A DNA stretch of 64,000 nt from Spisula solida (taxonomy: Eukaryota; Mollusca; Bivalvia; Venerida; Mactridae), in contig OX365945.1 of the NCBI GenBank assembly GCA_947247005.1, forward strand, positions 11,352,501-11,416,500, read 5' to 3'. The position numbers and the translations under genes are program-made. Shown piece after piece: positions 43,101-48,110 of this stretch. Within the stretch, counting starts at the first letter, position 1. Every line of letters starts with the position of its first letter. Under the pieces are notes generated by a model. It did not search any database. It was not told the origin of the DNA and saw only the letters and a list, made by a program, of their open reading frames with translations.

Positions 43101-44321
43101 ATGTTTGAGGTTTTTTATATCAGCTAGTCTCTAAATAAAGTCATCTATTTAAAAGTTAAAACATATGTTTTGTAAAATGTTATTATGGAAATAAATAGCT
43201 CTTATTCTTGTACCTAATAGTTCTTGAAAGCCAGTGGTAAAGTCCAGTCAGGATAAAAATCCAGTGATGCAGCGGCCGAGTCCACTATAATGGTGTAAAA
43301 CCAATTATAAAGTCTTATACTGTACAAACAACTATAATTTCATTGCTAAACTAACATACTAAACTTCGCTCTACAAAGTCTACATGTTTAGACAATGGTT
43401 GTGATTTTTTGTGTACACATAAACTGCAACGTCACTGTCCCAATATCTTAACTGGACTATATCAATAATATTGCATTGTTGTTGCTGTTGTTTGTAGAGA
43501 GTGATCAACACATACCAGTATACGGACGTATTACACACAAGTCCAGCACTAAACAGTATTATGATGATAGTTGGTGATGTTGCTAAGGGTAACAAGTACA
43601 TGTTCCAGACAAATCAGGTATGTGGACATTGTGAAACAATCTCAAAAATGTGTCGAACTTTTCTGATAATTCTTGGTTATGTGTAAAATGAGCTGATAAT
43701 GTTCAGTGTATCATGGTGATTTTATAATGTAACAAGAAGAGAATGCTCGATGCTACGTCACTACCTGTATTACGTAGTAGTTGGGTCACATGACTACTTA
43801 CAAGTCTCGTAAAAAATCGACAAACACAGAGTTATTATCATTAGCTTTTGACAATAATTGTCGTCTTTTTCAGATTAAATAAAAATGATGTTACACAATA
43901 CACATACAAATACTGTAATAATAATGTTTTGGATAAATCCATTTAGACAATTTAATTATTGAAATTGACAATTCAACTTAAAATGTCTTATCTTTTCCCT
44001 AAAAGCTGCACATCAGATATGTACACAATCTAGATCTTCTCTTATCAGACTAGTGTAAATGTGTATGGAGAATAGGGTTAAATAGGGTTAGACTTATACA
44101 AAAATTATAAATTCATGCTGACTTTTGTTTCATGATTTCAGGCCTCCCAGATTGCACATCTTATCAAGGAGTATACTGAAGAATTGAAGAACCGATCCTT
44201 AATCATTCCTCCTACAAAAATGGATGCGTCCATGATTCAAAAAGCTTGTCGATCAAGTGTCTTTATTGACTCCTATGATGAAGAACTTCTGTCGGCCATG
44301 TTGGTTAATAATAAAACGTAA
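6294..44321 (+). CDS. Unconventional MyTH4-FERM myosin, C-terminal tail half (22 exons, 5'-partial)
   Basis: Twenty-two exons join in consistent phase into about 1,353 residues ending in TAA at 44319-44321. Order: proline-rich segment (residues 1 to ~230), MyTH4 (about 240-448), FERM (449-784), second MyTH4 (785 to ~1000), second FERM (about 1000-1353). In this family the motor walks on actin, and MyTH4-FERM tails bind microtubules or cargo receptors and target the protein to filopodia, microvilli or stereocilia. The motor and IQ exons are not in the window. No SH3 lies between the modules (class VII has MyTH4-FERM-SH3-MyTH4-FERM; class XV has MyTH4-SH3-MyTH4-FERM; class X has PH domains and one module). 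Tandem MyTH4-FERM without SH3 fits class XXII. The MyTH4-FERM myosin call is strong; the class is inference. Introns run from about 340 bp to 8.3 kb, all GT..AG. Confidence 0.9.
7591..7725. mobile_element. MITE-like inverted-repeat element, copy 1
   Basis: Both ends read TATTNAATATTGATCTTATTT in opposite directions, so the element folds on itself over about 135 bp. The inner arms also match loosely ('ccaatcagat' against 'ccaatcatat' read on the other strand). A second copy in reverse orientation lies at 44888-45036. No coding capacity; non-autonomous DNA transposon is an inference from structure. Confidence 0.75.
8150..8420. repeat. Degenerate repeat of an 'atgtcagtat' motif
   Basis: The motif 'atgtcagtat' or close variants recurs at irregular intervals of about 30-60 bp with AT-rich filler. 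It looks like a decayed tandem array. Confidence 0.45.
9922..10038 (+). CDS. Myosin tail exon 2: MyTH4-1
   Basis: Phase 0 at both ends, 39 codons (RDFLSKEQMLKYNK ... LSCAIFK). It carries MyTH4 core sequence leading into the exon that starts DITKCMKDD. The donor is AAG|GTACGT, and a 33-bp minisatellite begins at this very donor. Confidence 0.9.
10031..10620. repeat. 33-bp minisatellite seeded at a splice donor
   Basis: About 17 units of roughly 33 bp, consensus ttattaaaggtaggtgttc followed by actttcatggagtc. The first, diverged unit overlaps the end of myosin exon 2 and its donor (atttaaggtacgtctttcac). Most later units carry AAAG|GTAGGT, a good match to a 5' splice site. Units vary by substitutions and small indels. 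Confidence 0.88.
10621..11718 (+). other. Remainder of intron between myosin exons 2 and 3
   Basis: AT-rich and without recognised genes. A polypyrimidine-poor acceptor (tattgtag) precedes exon 3. Confidence 0.5.
11719..11943 (+). CDS. Myosin tail exon 3: MyTH4-1 core
   Basis: 75 codons, phase 0. It carries the most recognisable MyTH4 signature: ELRDEILCQLIRQTNEPPDN, then FGWLFLCLCTASFAASKNL. Equivalent helices in MYO7A, MYO10 and MYO15A read E(L/I)xxEIxxQLxKQTxxN. Donor AAG|GTAATA. Confidence 0.95.
11975..12216. mobile_element. MITE-like element with ~40-bp terminal inverted repeats
   Basis: The left end reads GGGCACTGTTTTATCAAAGC and continues acttacggaaaattctaaacttat. The right end is its reverse complement (ataaaacagtaccc) with few changes. 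It sits about 30 bp inside the intron after exon 3. A fragment of the same end recurs near 34497-34556 ('aagtgctttgatataacagt'). Confidence 0.75.
12555..13375. repeat. Local tandem duplication of a ~390-bp segment
   Basis: Copy 1 is about 12555-12945 and copy 2 about 13022-13375. Both run in the same order through 'aacaaaatttc', 'cttcaaaaatccaca', 'tttgacgataatta', 'caatcccttgactt', 'ccttaggggattatttgt' and 'cacagtaaacaaacagattta'-type sequence. Divergence is moderate, so the duplication is not recent. Confidence 0.8.
13440..13580. repeat. Dispersed repeat, copy also at about 39735-39870
   Basis: 'aagataatagaaaatcggac' and the following 'aggcagcactcaacttaaac' plus 'gcacagaaaaca' recur in order near 39748-39870. 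Both copies lie in myosin introns, in the same orientation. Confidence 0.65.
13868..13995. repeat. Bivalve-type dispersed repeat, short copy
   Basis: Starts 'tttttatgccgcatctattg' and ends 'gagcgtttatgaatgcagtc'. The same start, the 'cctgtccgtc' middle and the end recur in a longer copy at about 20403-20703. This copy ends about 65 bp before myosin exon 4. Confidence 0.65.
14056..14187 (+). CDS. Myosin tail exon 4: end of MyTH4-1
   Basis: 44 codons, phase 0 (YLVSYTKRHRSHP ... YPPSFAEIQ). It ends with the YPPSxxEI motif that closes MyTH4 domains and leads into FERM. Donor CAG|GTTAGT. A dispersed repeat starts about 20 bp downstream. Confidence 0.93.
14205..14540 (+). repeat. Dispersed ~330-bp repeat (copy 1)
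   Basis: Order: 'gcgtgagattggtgatggaaat', then 'atgcatgcttcat', 'aaaaaatgtcaggttccagt', 'tgtgagatttgatcaatttg', 'gatctggcatgtatg'. The reverse complement of the whole is present at about 58935-59265. Nothing coding is seen in it. Confidence 0.8.
14552..15689. repeat. 67-bp minisatellite, about 17 units
   Basis: The period is exactly 67 bp (for example 14611 to 14678). Units start cctgagataatgatacagta and end cagtggtcagtcaggt. They are nearly identical, with single changes such as catacatcag/catacgtcag and ctact/ctgct. The last units are truncated and scrambled around 15620-15690, where a SINE follows directly. Near identity implies recent homogenisation or expansion. Confidence 0.95.
15690..15915 (+). 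mobile_element. tRNA-derived SINE, copy 1
   Basis: 'ataggtagagcattggcttc' resembles a pol III A box, and 'tttgatcgcaggtctg' falls where a B box would be. The tail 'ctaatacccttgtggcgatg' matches the tail of the copy at 49889 ('ctcatacccttgtgtcaatg'), so both belong to one family. Heavily mutated; not a functional tRNA. Confidence 0.65.
15916..18936 (+). other. Remainder of intron between myosin exons 4 and 5
   Basis: Holds a two-copy 47-bp tandem repeat (about 17051-17145, 'ctcagtgacacatagtctcc'), copies of the 'tttgagatgcttcacgagat' dispersed motif (about 16265-16330 and 17485-17560) and a dispersed repeat at 18625-18815. No gene seen. Confidence 0.5.
18625..18815 (-). repeat. Dispersed ~190-bp repeat; inverted copy at 33550-33760
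   Basis: 'taacattaatttga', 'aatggcatt', 'ataaccaccaacttcaaggc' and 'caattcaagcctgg' recur in reverse-complement order at about 33560-33755 ('aggcttgaattgatg', 'gccttgaagtcagtggttat', 'caaattaatgttacgc'). Confidence 0.65.
18937..19095 (+). CDS. Myosin tail exon 5: FERM-1 F1 lobe
   Basis: 53 codons, phase 0, from SMKTVSPLICKVTFMD to GWAIYE. The ubiquitin-like F1 pattern is visible: a basic strand, then 'DTAQDVLGKVAKKIDL', then 'GWAIYE'. Two AG dinucleotides sit at the acceptor; 18937 keeps the frame. Confidence 0.92.
19965..20120 (-). repeat. Dispersed repeat, copy 1 of 3 (reverse orientation)
   Basis: 'tcatagccacgctgaggta', 'tttgagaaattaccaaaata', 'gacccttc' and 'tctggatacggccc' match, on the other strand, copies at about 25305-25410 and 27345-27480. 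Confidence 0.65.
20403..20703 (+). repeat. Bivalve-type dispersed repeat, long copy
   Basis: Starts 'tttttatgcccccctatcga' with a CCCC...GGGG hairpin, holds a 'tccgtccgttcg' microsatellite (about 20453-20490) and a 'ttgaccttcaccttgacc' section, and ends 'ggcataagcgtttattgaac'. A shorter copy is at 13868-13995. Confidence 0.7.
21085..21545. repeat. 41-bp minisatellite, about 11 units
   Basis: The unit begins atgtctgaatcaaggcacac and ends cacatgttcttcta, with period 41. Two sub-variants alternate in blocks (acatctatacac and atgcctttacac). Decayed units extend upstream to about 20980. Confidence 0.88.
21546..22941 (+). other. Remainder of intron between myosin exons 5 and 6
   Basis: AT-rich. 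About 21950-22060 holds an inverted-repeat-like segment ('tgtaaaataacatattttcg' and 'gaaaatttgtggattgcaaa'). No gene. Confidence 0.45.
22942..23012 (+). CDS. Myosin tail exon 6: FERM-1 F1 lobe end
   Basis: 71 bp (VTTEYERYIRAYEYVADVLANWE plus two bases). Donor AAT|GTAAGT splits the Met codon; the first base of the next exon completes it. ANWE is the conserved end of the myosin FERM F1 lobe. Confidence 0.9.
23150..23310. repeat. ~40-bp imperfect tandem repeat, four units
   Basis: 'ccctatctcactcctgattt' and 'aatgctccctgtggtattaa' recur about four times in the 408-bp intron between myosin exons 6 and 7. Confidence 0.7.
23421..23610 (+). CDS. Myosin tail exon 7: FERM-1 F1/F2 junction
   Basis: 190 bp; the first base finishes a split Met codon, then TEKLSSQPSKYETV. 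It contains 'LVFRKRVYRHVHDIPNDPIE', matching the basic LxFKKRLF..P..DP..YxLLYxQ block at the F1-F2 boundary of MyTH4-FERM myosins, then YHLLYAEAVNKVVK. A short AAT microsatellite starts just after the donor. Confidence 0.93.
23611..24415 (+). other. First part of intron between myosin exons 7 and 8
   Basis: Begins with an (AAT)n microsatellite (about 23612-23632). The rest is AT-rich without a recognised feature. Confidence 0.45.
24416..25045. repeat. ~28-bp minisatellite, about 21 units
   Basis: Unit 'attgtgttcacatgcatgtg' plus 'ggcaacct', with variants 'cgtgttcaggggcatgtggg' and '...gcatcct'. Unit lengths vary from 27 to 30. The array stays open in all three forward frames for 116-215 codons because the unit lacks stops, giving Cys/His/Trp-rich repeats; these are not considered genes. 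It ends about 67 bp before myosin exon 8. Confidence 0.92.
25112..25294 (+). CDS. Myosin tail exon 8: FERM-1 F2 lobe
   Basis: 61 codons, phase 0 (DEFSVSDKVALQLAGLQAQV ... VANAHK). The helical F2 signature ALQLAGLQAQVxxGD is clear. The acceptor lies about 67 bp after a 28-bp minisatellite array. Confidence 0.95.
25300..25952 (+). other. Intron between myosin exons 8 and 9
   Basis: Copy 2 of the dispersed repeat ('ggcctgtatccagag' to 'cctcagcgtggctatc', about 25305-25410) starts almost at the donor. A 24-bp triplication 'cttatagtccagttctattc' lies at about 25505-25565. The rest is unremarkable. Confidence 0.55.
25953..26357 (+). CDS. Myosin tail exon 9: FERM-1 F2 end and F3 lobe
   Basis: 135 codons, phase 0, from QYGSGKTELEAKVWYL to PDYEGVKK. 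It begins with the F2 helix (SGKTELEAKxxYL) and the F2-F3 link 'LYGCTLFPI', then the PH/PTB-like F3: 'GVKFVRAKDKLVLHDFKYTE', then 'RCFMFETNHKEDLGNLISSY'. This completes FERM-1. Confidence 0.95.
27912..28000. repeat. Tetranucleotide microsatellite (GTCG/GTCA)n
   Basis: About 22 tandem tetranucleotides: a GTCG core flanked on both sides by GTCA units, which looks like point-mutated edges of a pure array. Confidence 0.97.
30846..30942. repeat. 21-bp tandem repeat, about 4-5 units
   Basis: Unit 'tgctgtccaatatcatattc' with minor changes. Confidence 0.75.
31087..32174. repeat. Bivalve-type interspersed repeat with internal ~145-bp tandem modules
   Basis: Begins 'agctcccctgagcactaagt' and 'gatcacccttttgtccgtcg', and ends 'caggtgagcgctttagggcc' and 'aatggccctcttgt'. 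Between these are about six modules of roughly 110-150 bp containing 'aatgaaacttggtcacaatg', 'aaatctaggtcaagttc', 'gggtcatctggggtcaaaaa', 'ctaggtcaccaggtcacat' and 'aaccttgttaacactctaga'. The element at 53696 shares this plan. No protein-coding frame; transposition class unknown. Confidence 0.8.
32330..32420. repeat. 20-bp tandem repeat, five units
   Basis: 'gatcatgtgacctcataact' repeated with small changes. Confidence 0.8.
33174..33400. repeat. Interspersed repeat; related copy at 35900-36200
   Basis: 'ggggagacatactgattttg', 'taaccattggttgaatttca', 'atgaaacttcacatgaatac' and 'ttgtgcacattgtcaggaat' recur in the same order in the intron between exons 11 and 12 (about 35900-36200). Confidence 0.6.
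33550..33760 (+). repeat. Dispersed ~190-bp repeat; inverted copy at 18625-18815
   Basis: Reverse-complement partner of the repeat at 18625-18815, described there. Confidence 0.6.
34701..34837 (+). CDS. Myosin tail exon 10: linker into MyTH4-2
   Basis: 137 bp, MKMTDEEKLKLYEDLVRARR ... NTLR plus two bases. A charged helix after FERM-1. The exon lies 8.3 kb after exon 9. The internal ATG at 34701 directly follows the acceptor AG, but phase continuity supports splicing rather than a new start. An alternative promoter is not excluded. Confidence 0.85.
34838..35429 (+). other. Intron between myosin exons 10 and 11
   Basis: 592 bp. Contains two related segments ('atgttttatgaatacagacc' near 35160 and 'gtactttatgaacacacacc' near 35300), so an imperfect local duplication. 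No gene. Confidence 0.45.
35430..35626 (+). CDS. Myosin tail exon 11: MyTH4-2
   Basis: 197 bp. The split Arg codon is completed by the first base, then ITKSKMERLRSCYTGGNIG. 'FDVSYWSYTKVALKQSLTSM' and 'ELALKVFNSILIYSGVIESG' match the opening helices of a MyTH4 domain (…PLKQPLL…ALxIFxxIxxYMG). Donor CAG|GTATGT. Confidence 0.92.
36226..36348 (+). CDS. Myosin tail exon 12: MyTH4-2 core
   Basis: 123 bp. Two bases complete Gly, then EYGSVDHVEMIQTVMQKCQ and NEFYLQLIKQTTDHPG. This is the second copy of the (D/E)E(I/F)YxQLIKQT MyTH4 signature. Confidence 0.94.
36349..36887 (+). other. Intron between myosin exons 12 and 13
   Basis: 539 bp, nothing notable apart from AT richness. Confidence 0.45.
36888..37054 (+). 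CDS. Myosin tail exon 13: MyTH4-2
   Basis: 167 bp, phase 1 to 0. DPNSAVNKRDWQLMCVATSS, then VMKYLNCHLKK and FARFCHK. The 'WQLMCVATSSxxPS…V..YLxxHLKK' order matches the C-terminal helices of MyTH4. Confidence 0.93.
37298..37350. repeat. Perfect hairpin with 15-bp arms
   Basis: ACTTATAAACTTGAT and its exact reverse complement are separated by 23 bp. They sit in the 350-bp intron between myosin exons 13 and 14, about 55 bp before exon 14. A wider imperfect inverted repeat of 'tattttcatatttatg' surrounds it. Confidence 0.7.
37405..37563 (+). CDS. Myosin tail exon 14: end of MyTH4-2 and start of FERM-2
   Basis: 53 codons, phase 0. CLTRTQEKKKRKFPPSGKEI is the (R)xPPSxxEI hinge that ends MyTH4; then ECVISRKPINERVYLLNGDH begins the FERM F1 lobe. 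Donor GAG|GTAATA. Confidence 0.94.
37564..38239 (+). other. Intron between myosin exons 14 and 15
   Basis: 676 bp, AT-rich; no repeat or gene recognised. Confidence 0.45.
38240..38324 (+). CDS. Myosin tail exon 15: FERM-2 F1 lobe
   Basis: 85 bp. VIRTVKAKIGMRSDAECFAL then YEVTSGTS plus one base: the F1 helix and 'F.LYE' strand. Donor CAG|GTAGGA. Confidence 0.9.
38880..38965. repeat. A/T-rich low-complexity tract
   Basis: Irregular AATA/ATAA repeats over about 85 bp. Confidence 0.7.
39085..39511. repeat. 20-bp AT-rich minisatellite, about 21 units
   Basis: Unit 'tactaaaatgtgtattttaa' with variants (tttga, tatagg, taacatg). It ends about 18 bp from the acceptor of myosin exon 16, so the branch-point zone of that intron lies inside or beside the array. 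Confidence 0.92.
39530..39630 (+). CDS. Myosin tail exon 16: FERM-2 F1 lobe end
   Basis: 101 bp. Two bases finish Glu, then RCMNGDERMSDTLSKWERIS and SIKEMKLVFK. 'DTLSKWE' matches the conserved D.L..WE of FERM F1. A 20-bp minisatellite ends only about 18 bp before the acceptor. Confidence 0.92.
39735..39870. repeat. Dispersed repeat, second copy
   Basis: Matches 13440-13580 in the same orientation ('aaaagataatagaacatcgg', 'aggcagcacttaacttaacc', 'gcacagaaaacat'). Confidence 0.65.
40279..40398 (+). CDS. Myosin tail exon 17: FERM-2 F1/F2 junction
   Basis: 40 codons, phase 0: KRLFIEPYLNPIDPVECDLV, then FHQLTEDLFEHRVPLTPQDA. KRLFxxP…NPxDPVE…L.F.Q is a hallmark of the start of the F2 lobe in MyTH4-FERM myosins. 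Donor GCT|GTAAGT. Confidence 0.95.
40399..40942 (+). other. Intron between myosin exons 17 and 18, with a 48-bp repeat
   Basis: About 40688-40832 holds three tandem units of roughly 48 bp ('tgttttattttcattcacca' then 'tgcccccagacgggcgtact'). No gene. Confidence 0.7.
40943..41010 (+). CDS. Myosin tail exon 18: FERM-2 F2 lobe
   Basis: 68 bp: VRLCALKIQSESEEIKPGDV DY plus two bases. 'LCALKIQ' corresponds to the LAALxxQ helix in F2. The donor ACAG|GTTGGT is weak after +2 but is the only one that keeps the frame with the next exon. Confidence 0.88.
41290..41390. repeat. Short tandem repeat 'atttcatgacttg'
   Basis: Four to five imperfect units of about 26 bp ('cagaggcatttcatgacttg') in the intron before exon 19. 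Confidence 0.6.
41436..41604 (+). CDS. Myosin tail exon 19: FERM-2 F2 lobe
   Basis: 169 bp. The first base completes Ser, then SVMRILPRDMRPHVRLEDIV; ends AWPFFGASVFDIS. 'LKAWPFFGASVF' matches the L..WP.FG..FF link from F2 to F3. Donor TCT|GTGAGT. Confidence 0.95.
41665..41995. repeat. 26-bp minisatellite, about 11 units
   Basis: Unit 'ttaactcccttgccaagtga' plus 'cataaa'. It starts about 60 bp after the donor of myosin exon 19. Confidence 0.92.
42429..42512 (+). CDS. Myosin tail exon 20: FERM-2 F3 lobe
   Basis: 28 codons, phase 0: QAYTSSLPKSLLLAVEQKGV then HLLEAKTF. These are F3 strands ('P..LLLAV…GVHLL'). Donor TTT|GTAAGT. Confidence 0.9.
42567..42692. mobile_element. ~126-bp MITE-like hairpin
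   Basis: Left arm 'gatcttgcaagagtactcat' and right arm 'atgagaagcaatgtaagatc' are inverted imperfect copies. The arms continue inward to 'aataatatggcatgaggctt' and 'cgccaaatgtcatattgttt'. It lies in the intron between exons 20 and 21. Confidence 0.7.
42693..43497 (+). other. Remainder of intron between myosin exons 20 and 21
   Basis: No gene seen. Ends with a TTG/GTT-rich stretch (about 43474-43493) that may serve as the polypyrimidine tract. Confidence 0.4.
43498..43617 (+). CDS. Myosin tail exon 21: FERM-2 F3 lobe
   Basis: 40 codons, phase 0: RVINTYQYTDVLHTSPALNS, then MMIVGDVAKGNKYMFQTNQ. F3 strands end in 'YMFQTNQ', which matches the F.T.Q ahead of the last F3 helix in MYO7/10/15. Two AGs lie at the acceptor; 43498 keeps the frame. 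Confidence 0.92.
43618..44141 (+). other. Intron between myosin exons 21 and 22
   Basis: 524 bp; no feature recognised apart from a normal acceptor (gatttcag). Confidence 0.45.
44142..44321 (+). CDS. Myosin tail exon 22 (terminal): FERM-2 last helix and C-terminus
   Basis: 59 codons plus TAA. 'ASQIAHLIKEYTEEL' is the terminal F3 helix (A..I..LI..Y). A 40-residue tail follows, ending LLSAMLVNNKT. The 3' UTR begins at 44322; its end is not clear. Confidence 0.94.
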   Translation, partial: ASQIAHLIKEYTEELKNRSLIIPPTKMDASMIQKACRSSVFIDSYDEELLSAMLVNNKT

Positions 44322-44887
44322 CAGAGAATTGGAGTTGCTATGGAAACAAAAAATCAAAACACATTTGTATAATTATCATGATTACATGTTAATAGAATCT
44401 CAAACATTAAACTTAAACAAGTGATATGTTAAACTTTTATTGCGGTTTAACTAAGCATATATTTTATACCAGTCAATGTTGCTGTTTCATCACAAGGAAT
44501 ATTTTGGCAGACTGGCGTCTTTCAGATAACCGTTTTCTCTCATTTATCTCTCATTTAGACTGGTCTTGAAATCTTCTCTAAAATATACCGGTAGTGTGTG
44601 TTCAACGTCAAGACATGTGCCAAAATCATCATCATGCAATCTGTTTGAGAACCTTGCATTGTCCTTCTTCATCATTATACTGTTTGTTATAAAACAGTGT
44701 AACCATGTTTATATATCTGTTGTCTCAGATTTAATTTATAATTTTAGAAAATCTAGTCGTTCATATCTCATACGAGTAATATGTGTGGTCCTGGGCACAA
44801 GATTATAAAATGCAAAAATGTAGAATTTACTGTCCAGTAGTCATGGTTGCTTTCGTAACTTCTTTCTGTGAAGCTCTATTCAGTTTC

Positions 44888-45036
44888 CTGGAGTGATATT
44901 CAATATTGATCTTATTTAATTGGAGTATAAGGATAGCCAATCATATCACCTGTTACAGACAAAGAGTTTAATATGGTGTGATCTGATTGGTTGTCTTTAT
45001 CCTTAAGTCAAGTAAGATCAATATTGAATACCACCC
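44888..45036. mobile_element. MITE-like inverted-repeat element, copy 2
   Basis: Same family as 7591-7725 but in the opposite orientation: ends 'attcaatattgatcttattt' and its inverse, inner arms 'ccaatcatatcacc' and 'tgatctgattggttg'. It lies about 570 bp after the myosin stop, so it may be in the 3' UTR. Confidence 0.78.
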
Positions 45037-45877
45037 CTGGCCTTGGATATGACATACCATAATCATAATGTCTTCCTCACGATGTCGTGGAGGTCTTAAT
45101 ACGTACTCCTGTTGTTTTCAAACACGAAACTACAGACTATGATACTATACAACCCTAGTAAAATAATGTGCTATTTGAAACCAACACACACTGCTTATAT
45201 AATGGCAACGGGTCATTATTGTGGTATAAAATGTCTGGACTATACATTTTATGTATCATATATCATGTGATAAATTTTTGTGCTGTATATTGAAACATTT
45301 TTATGTCATTTTGCTTTTGCATTGTAATTTTCATTTATTTTATGTTTTTCAATGTTTTATGGCAAATCAATCTGTCTAGTATTTTGAATATTTATGCAAA
45401 GTAAGGGGAAATTTGAGAGCAAAATAACAGGCATGTTTGCCCTTGTTACAAAGCGAACAAACTGACTCTCCAAAAATCCAATTTTTTTCTAAAATTTATT
45501 TCCTAAAATCTTATGTTTTCTAACAATTAAGGAAACATGAAACTTCTCATGCTTATATATTTCAAGTCACTATGCTGCCCACCATCAATTTAAGGAGAAA
45601 ACTTGAACCTTGAGTCACTTTTACAAATGTCAAAATACAAGGTGATTATTGTCTGCAGAAATTCATGATTTTACAAGTTTGCTATTACCATTTTGGAGAT
45701 TAATGTATAATTTGTTTTAAATATAAATCAAGAGAAGAGGAGGGGACAGCATAATTAGTGTATTTCTGTTTTGTGGCAAGGGAGGTAACTGCATAATTAC
45801 TGTATTTCTGTTTTATTGCAAGGGAGGTAACTGCATAATAATGTTTCCAAGTAATAATTGTTGTTCAAGCCCATAGA

Positions 45878-46037
45878 ATAGGTCTTTTCCACTGGGCTAT
45901 TTCGTGGCGCTGGTTTAATGCTCTGGTTCCTGTCCCTAATATTATAGTAAGACTATACAGTACTACTACTGTAATATTGGGAACGGGAACCAGCCTATAA
46001 CTTACTCTGAGAAACAGCTCAGCCAAAAAAGCCTATT
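45878..46037. mobile_element. ~160-bp MITE-like element with long inverted arms
   Basis: Ends 'aataggtcttttccactggg' and 'agccaaaaaagcctatt' pair, and the inner arms 'ctggttcctgtccctaatat' and 'aatattgggaacgggaacca' pair closely. Confidence 0.7.
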
Positions 46038-47118
46038 GACTGTTTTTACATGATACAGCGGGGGAGGTAACTGCACCATGACTGTATGAGCGTATGGCAG
46101 CTTTTTTCAGCAGAGATTTTCACTAACTTAGAGATGTTTTATACCACTATCAGTTTAGAGTTCTGGTTGTTTGTTTGTTGCCATTCATGTCTGGTTAAAT
46201 AAGATGCGCGATTTATACCGCGGTAGCTGTACCTGAGGCCTACTGATGTCCACGACTTACTGATTTCAGGTCATTGATTGATAAAAATATCATTTATATG
46301 TTAATAATCTGGTTTGAGGTTGAATTTTGAATATCAGGACTTTGTCAGTTTGTTTTTCTATGAAGGATAATATAGGGTGTGGTCTCTCGTTCTATGAGGG
46401 ATAATATAGGGTGTGGTCTCTCCAAGCATTTCAAATAGAAATCTCTGCTCAAATTTTGAGATTTAGAAAAATAAGAGTTTCAGAGCGAGGATTGCAGAAA
46501 AAAATTTATTTGGATTTCTTGACAAATGTCTGTCTGAGTAATATCTTGAATCTCATCTCAATTTTGAGATAAATTTATGACCCCGAGTTTCAGACCTGTC
46601 TTATGCTATCTCCAAATTTAGCTAGATTTAGCAGATTTAGCTAGGTTTAAGATGAATTATATGTTAGGCTGATCAAACAATTCCAAGTCTGTTTGAGTTC
46701 CCAAATTTTTTTTCGAAGTGAGGTAGGGGGGTTGTTATACAGTTGATGATCTTTATTTCTTGTTTGTAATGTTATTGTCTCTTTATTTTCATATTGTATT
46801 CTATATTTGTTGTTTATGTATCTAAAAGTGCAATCTTTTATTGTTTTATTATATATTTTTTGTCCATTTCTATGCAAATTGTTGGCTTTTTAATAATGTC
46901 TGCATAGAATCATTAAATGTTGTCATGGCAACTGTTATAGTTATTAATGATCTGACAGTTGTATTTTTACCATGGTAACCATTTGAAAATAAATCCCAGT
47001 GTAGGACCAATTTTTGTTTGAACAATTCAAGAAATTATGCATACCATATATCACATATACAATGATTTTTTATAGAAAATGCATTTAAGCTGATTTTCAG
47101 TTTTTGTATTTTCAATGG

Positions 47119-47270
47119 ATATACTGTAAAATAAATAATGAAATTCCAAATTTATTATTTTGCCAAAACTGGTAAAATTGGACTGAAAAATTTCATTATT
47201 TATTTTCAGGTGTAGTTTCATCATCAATAATACATATGGTCGTTAATAATGTTTTACAGTAAAACTATAA
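47119..47270. mobile_element. MITE-like inverted repeat
   Basis: 'atactgtaaaataaataatg' at the left and 'taatgttttacagtaaaac' at the right are inverted. A nested pair 'aaataaataatgaaatt' and 'aatttcattatttatttt' lies about 60 bp apart. Structure only. Confidence 0.55.
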
Positions 47271-47321
47271 AAAGGAACAAGGTCAAGGTTACACTGTATT
47301 GATGGACATATTTCTGTTTAA

Positions 47322-47877
47322 CCTTTTACTCCATGCAATCCAAATTTACAATATTCATATGAGAGGTGTCTTTGGAGATCAACATTTCTTAAACAAGTTA
47401 GAAAACACAAGTTATTTAGCTAACTTTGGTGAGTTTAAGAAATGTTGATCTCGAAGACAACAAGTGACCAGATCCTAGTTATCACATTACTGTACTTACC
47501 AGGTAAAAAAAAGCTGGCAATGTTATGATTTTTGCGCCAAAAAGCTGGTGACGCATTTGTCACGCATAATTATGGTATCTCACACATTGTAGAACATTCT
47601 TCTGTCATGTGGTCTCTCATGGAAGATCATGGTATTTATGGGATAAAGTACAGTATTAAATATTCTGTTAAAAGACCAGTTATGCTGTGCACACCATCTC
47701 CATAAACTATTGATAAATTTTAAAGAAACTCCTGGTTAAAACCCGCATTGACATATTCATTAAGATTTGCTAGATGCTATAAAACGCTTCAATATGGAGG
47801 TGTACAACTTTCACGTTAAAATGAGTTGCTATGGAGATAGAGAAGTTCCGTCAATTACGTTGTCATGGAGTAAAGGG
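47322..47877. mobile_element. piggyBac-type MITE (556 bp) with TTAA target duplication
   Basis: TTAA occurs directly at both ends (47318-47321 and 47878-47881). The termini are CCTTTTACTCCATG and the inverse of CCCTTTACTCCATG: 14 bp, one mismatch. TTAA duplication with CCC/CCT-starting short inverted repeats is the piggyBac superfamily hallmark. An internal hairpin 'gagatcaacatttcttaaac' and 'tttaagaaatgttgatctc' lies at about 47373-47450. No transposase frame, so it is non-autonomous. Confidence 0.82.
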
Positions 47878-48110
47878 TTAATGTTCTGTATACAATGCAT
47901 GCATGTTGTAATATTACTCAATATGTATTGTTTGTAACTTTTGCTCATAAGTCTGTAACCAACTTGGTATACTACAGAGTTATGTGCCCTTTGCTAAGCA
48001 TTATAATACTAAGCTATGTAAAACAAGTGATAAGATGTAATTAATTAATGCAATATATAACTTAATAAATCCTTTTATAGATATAAATGCTTTGTTGTTG
48101 TTGTTTCTTT

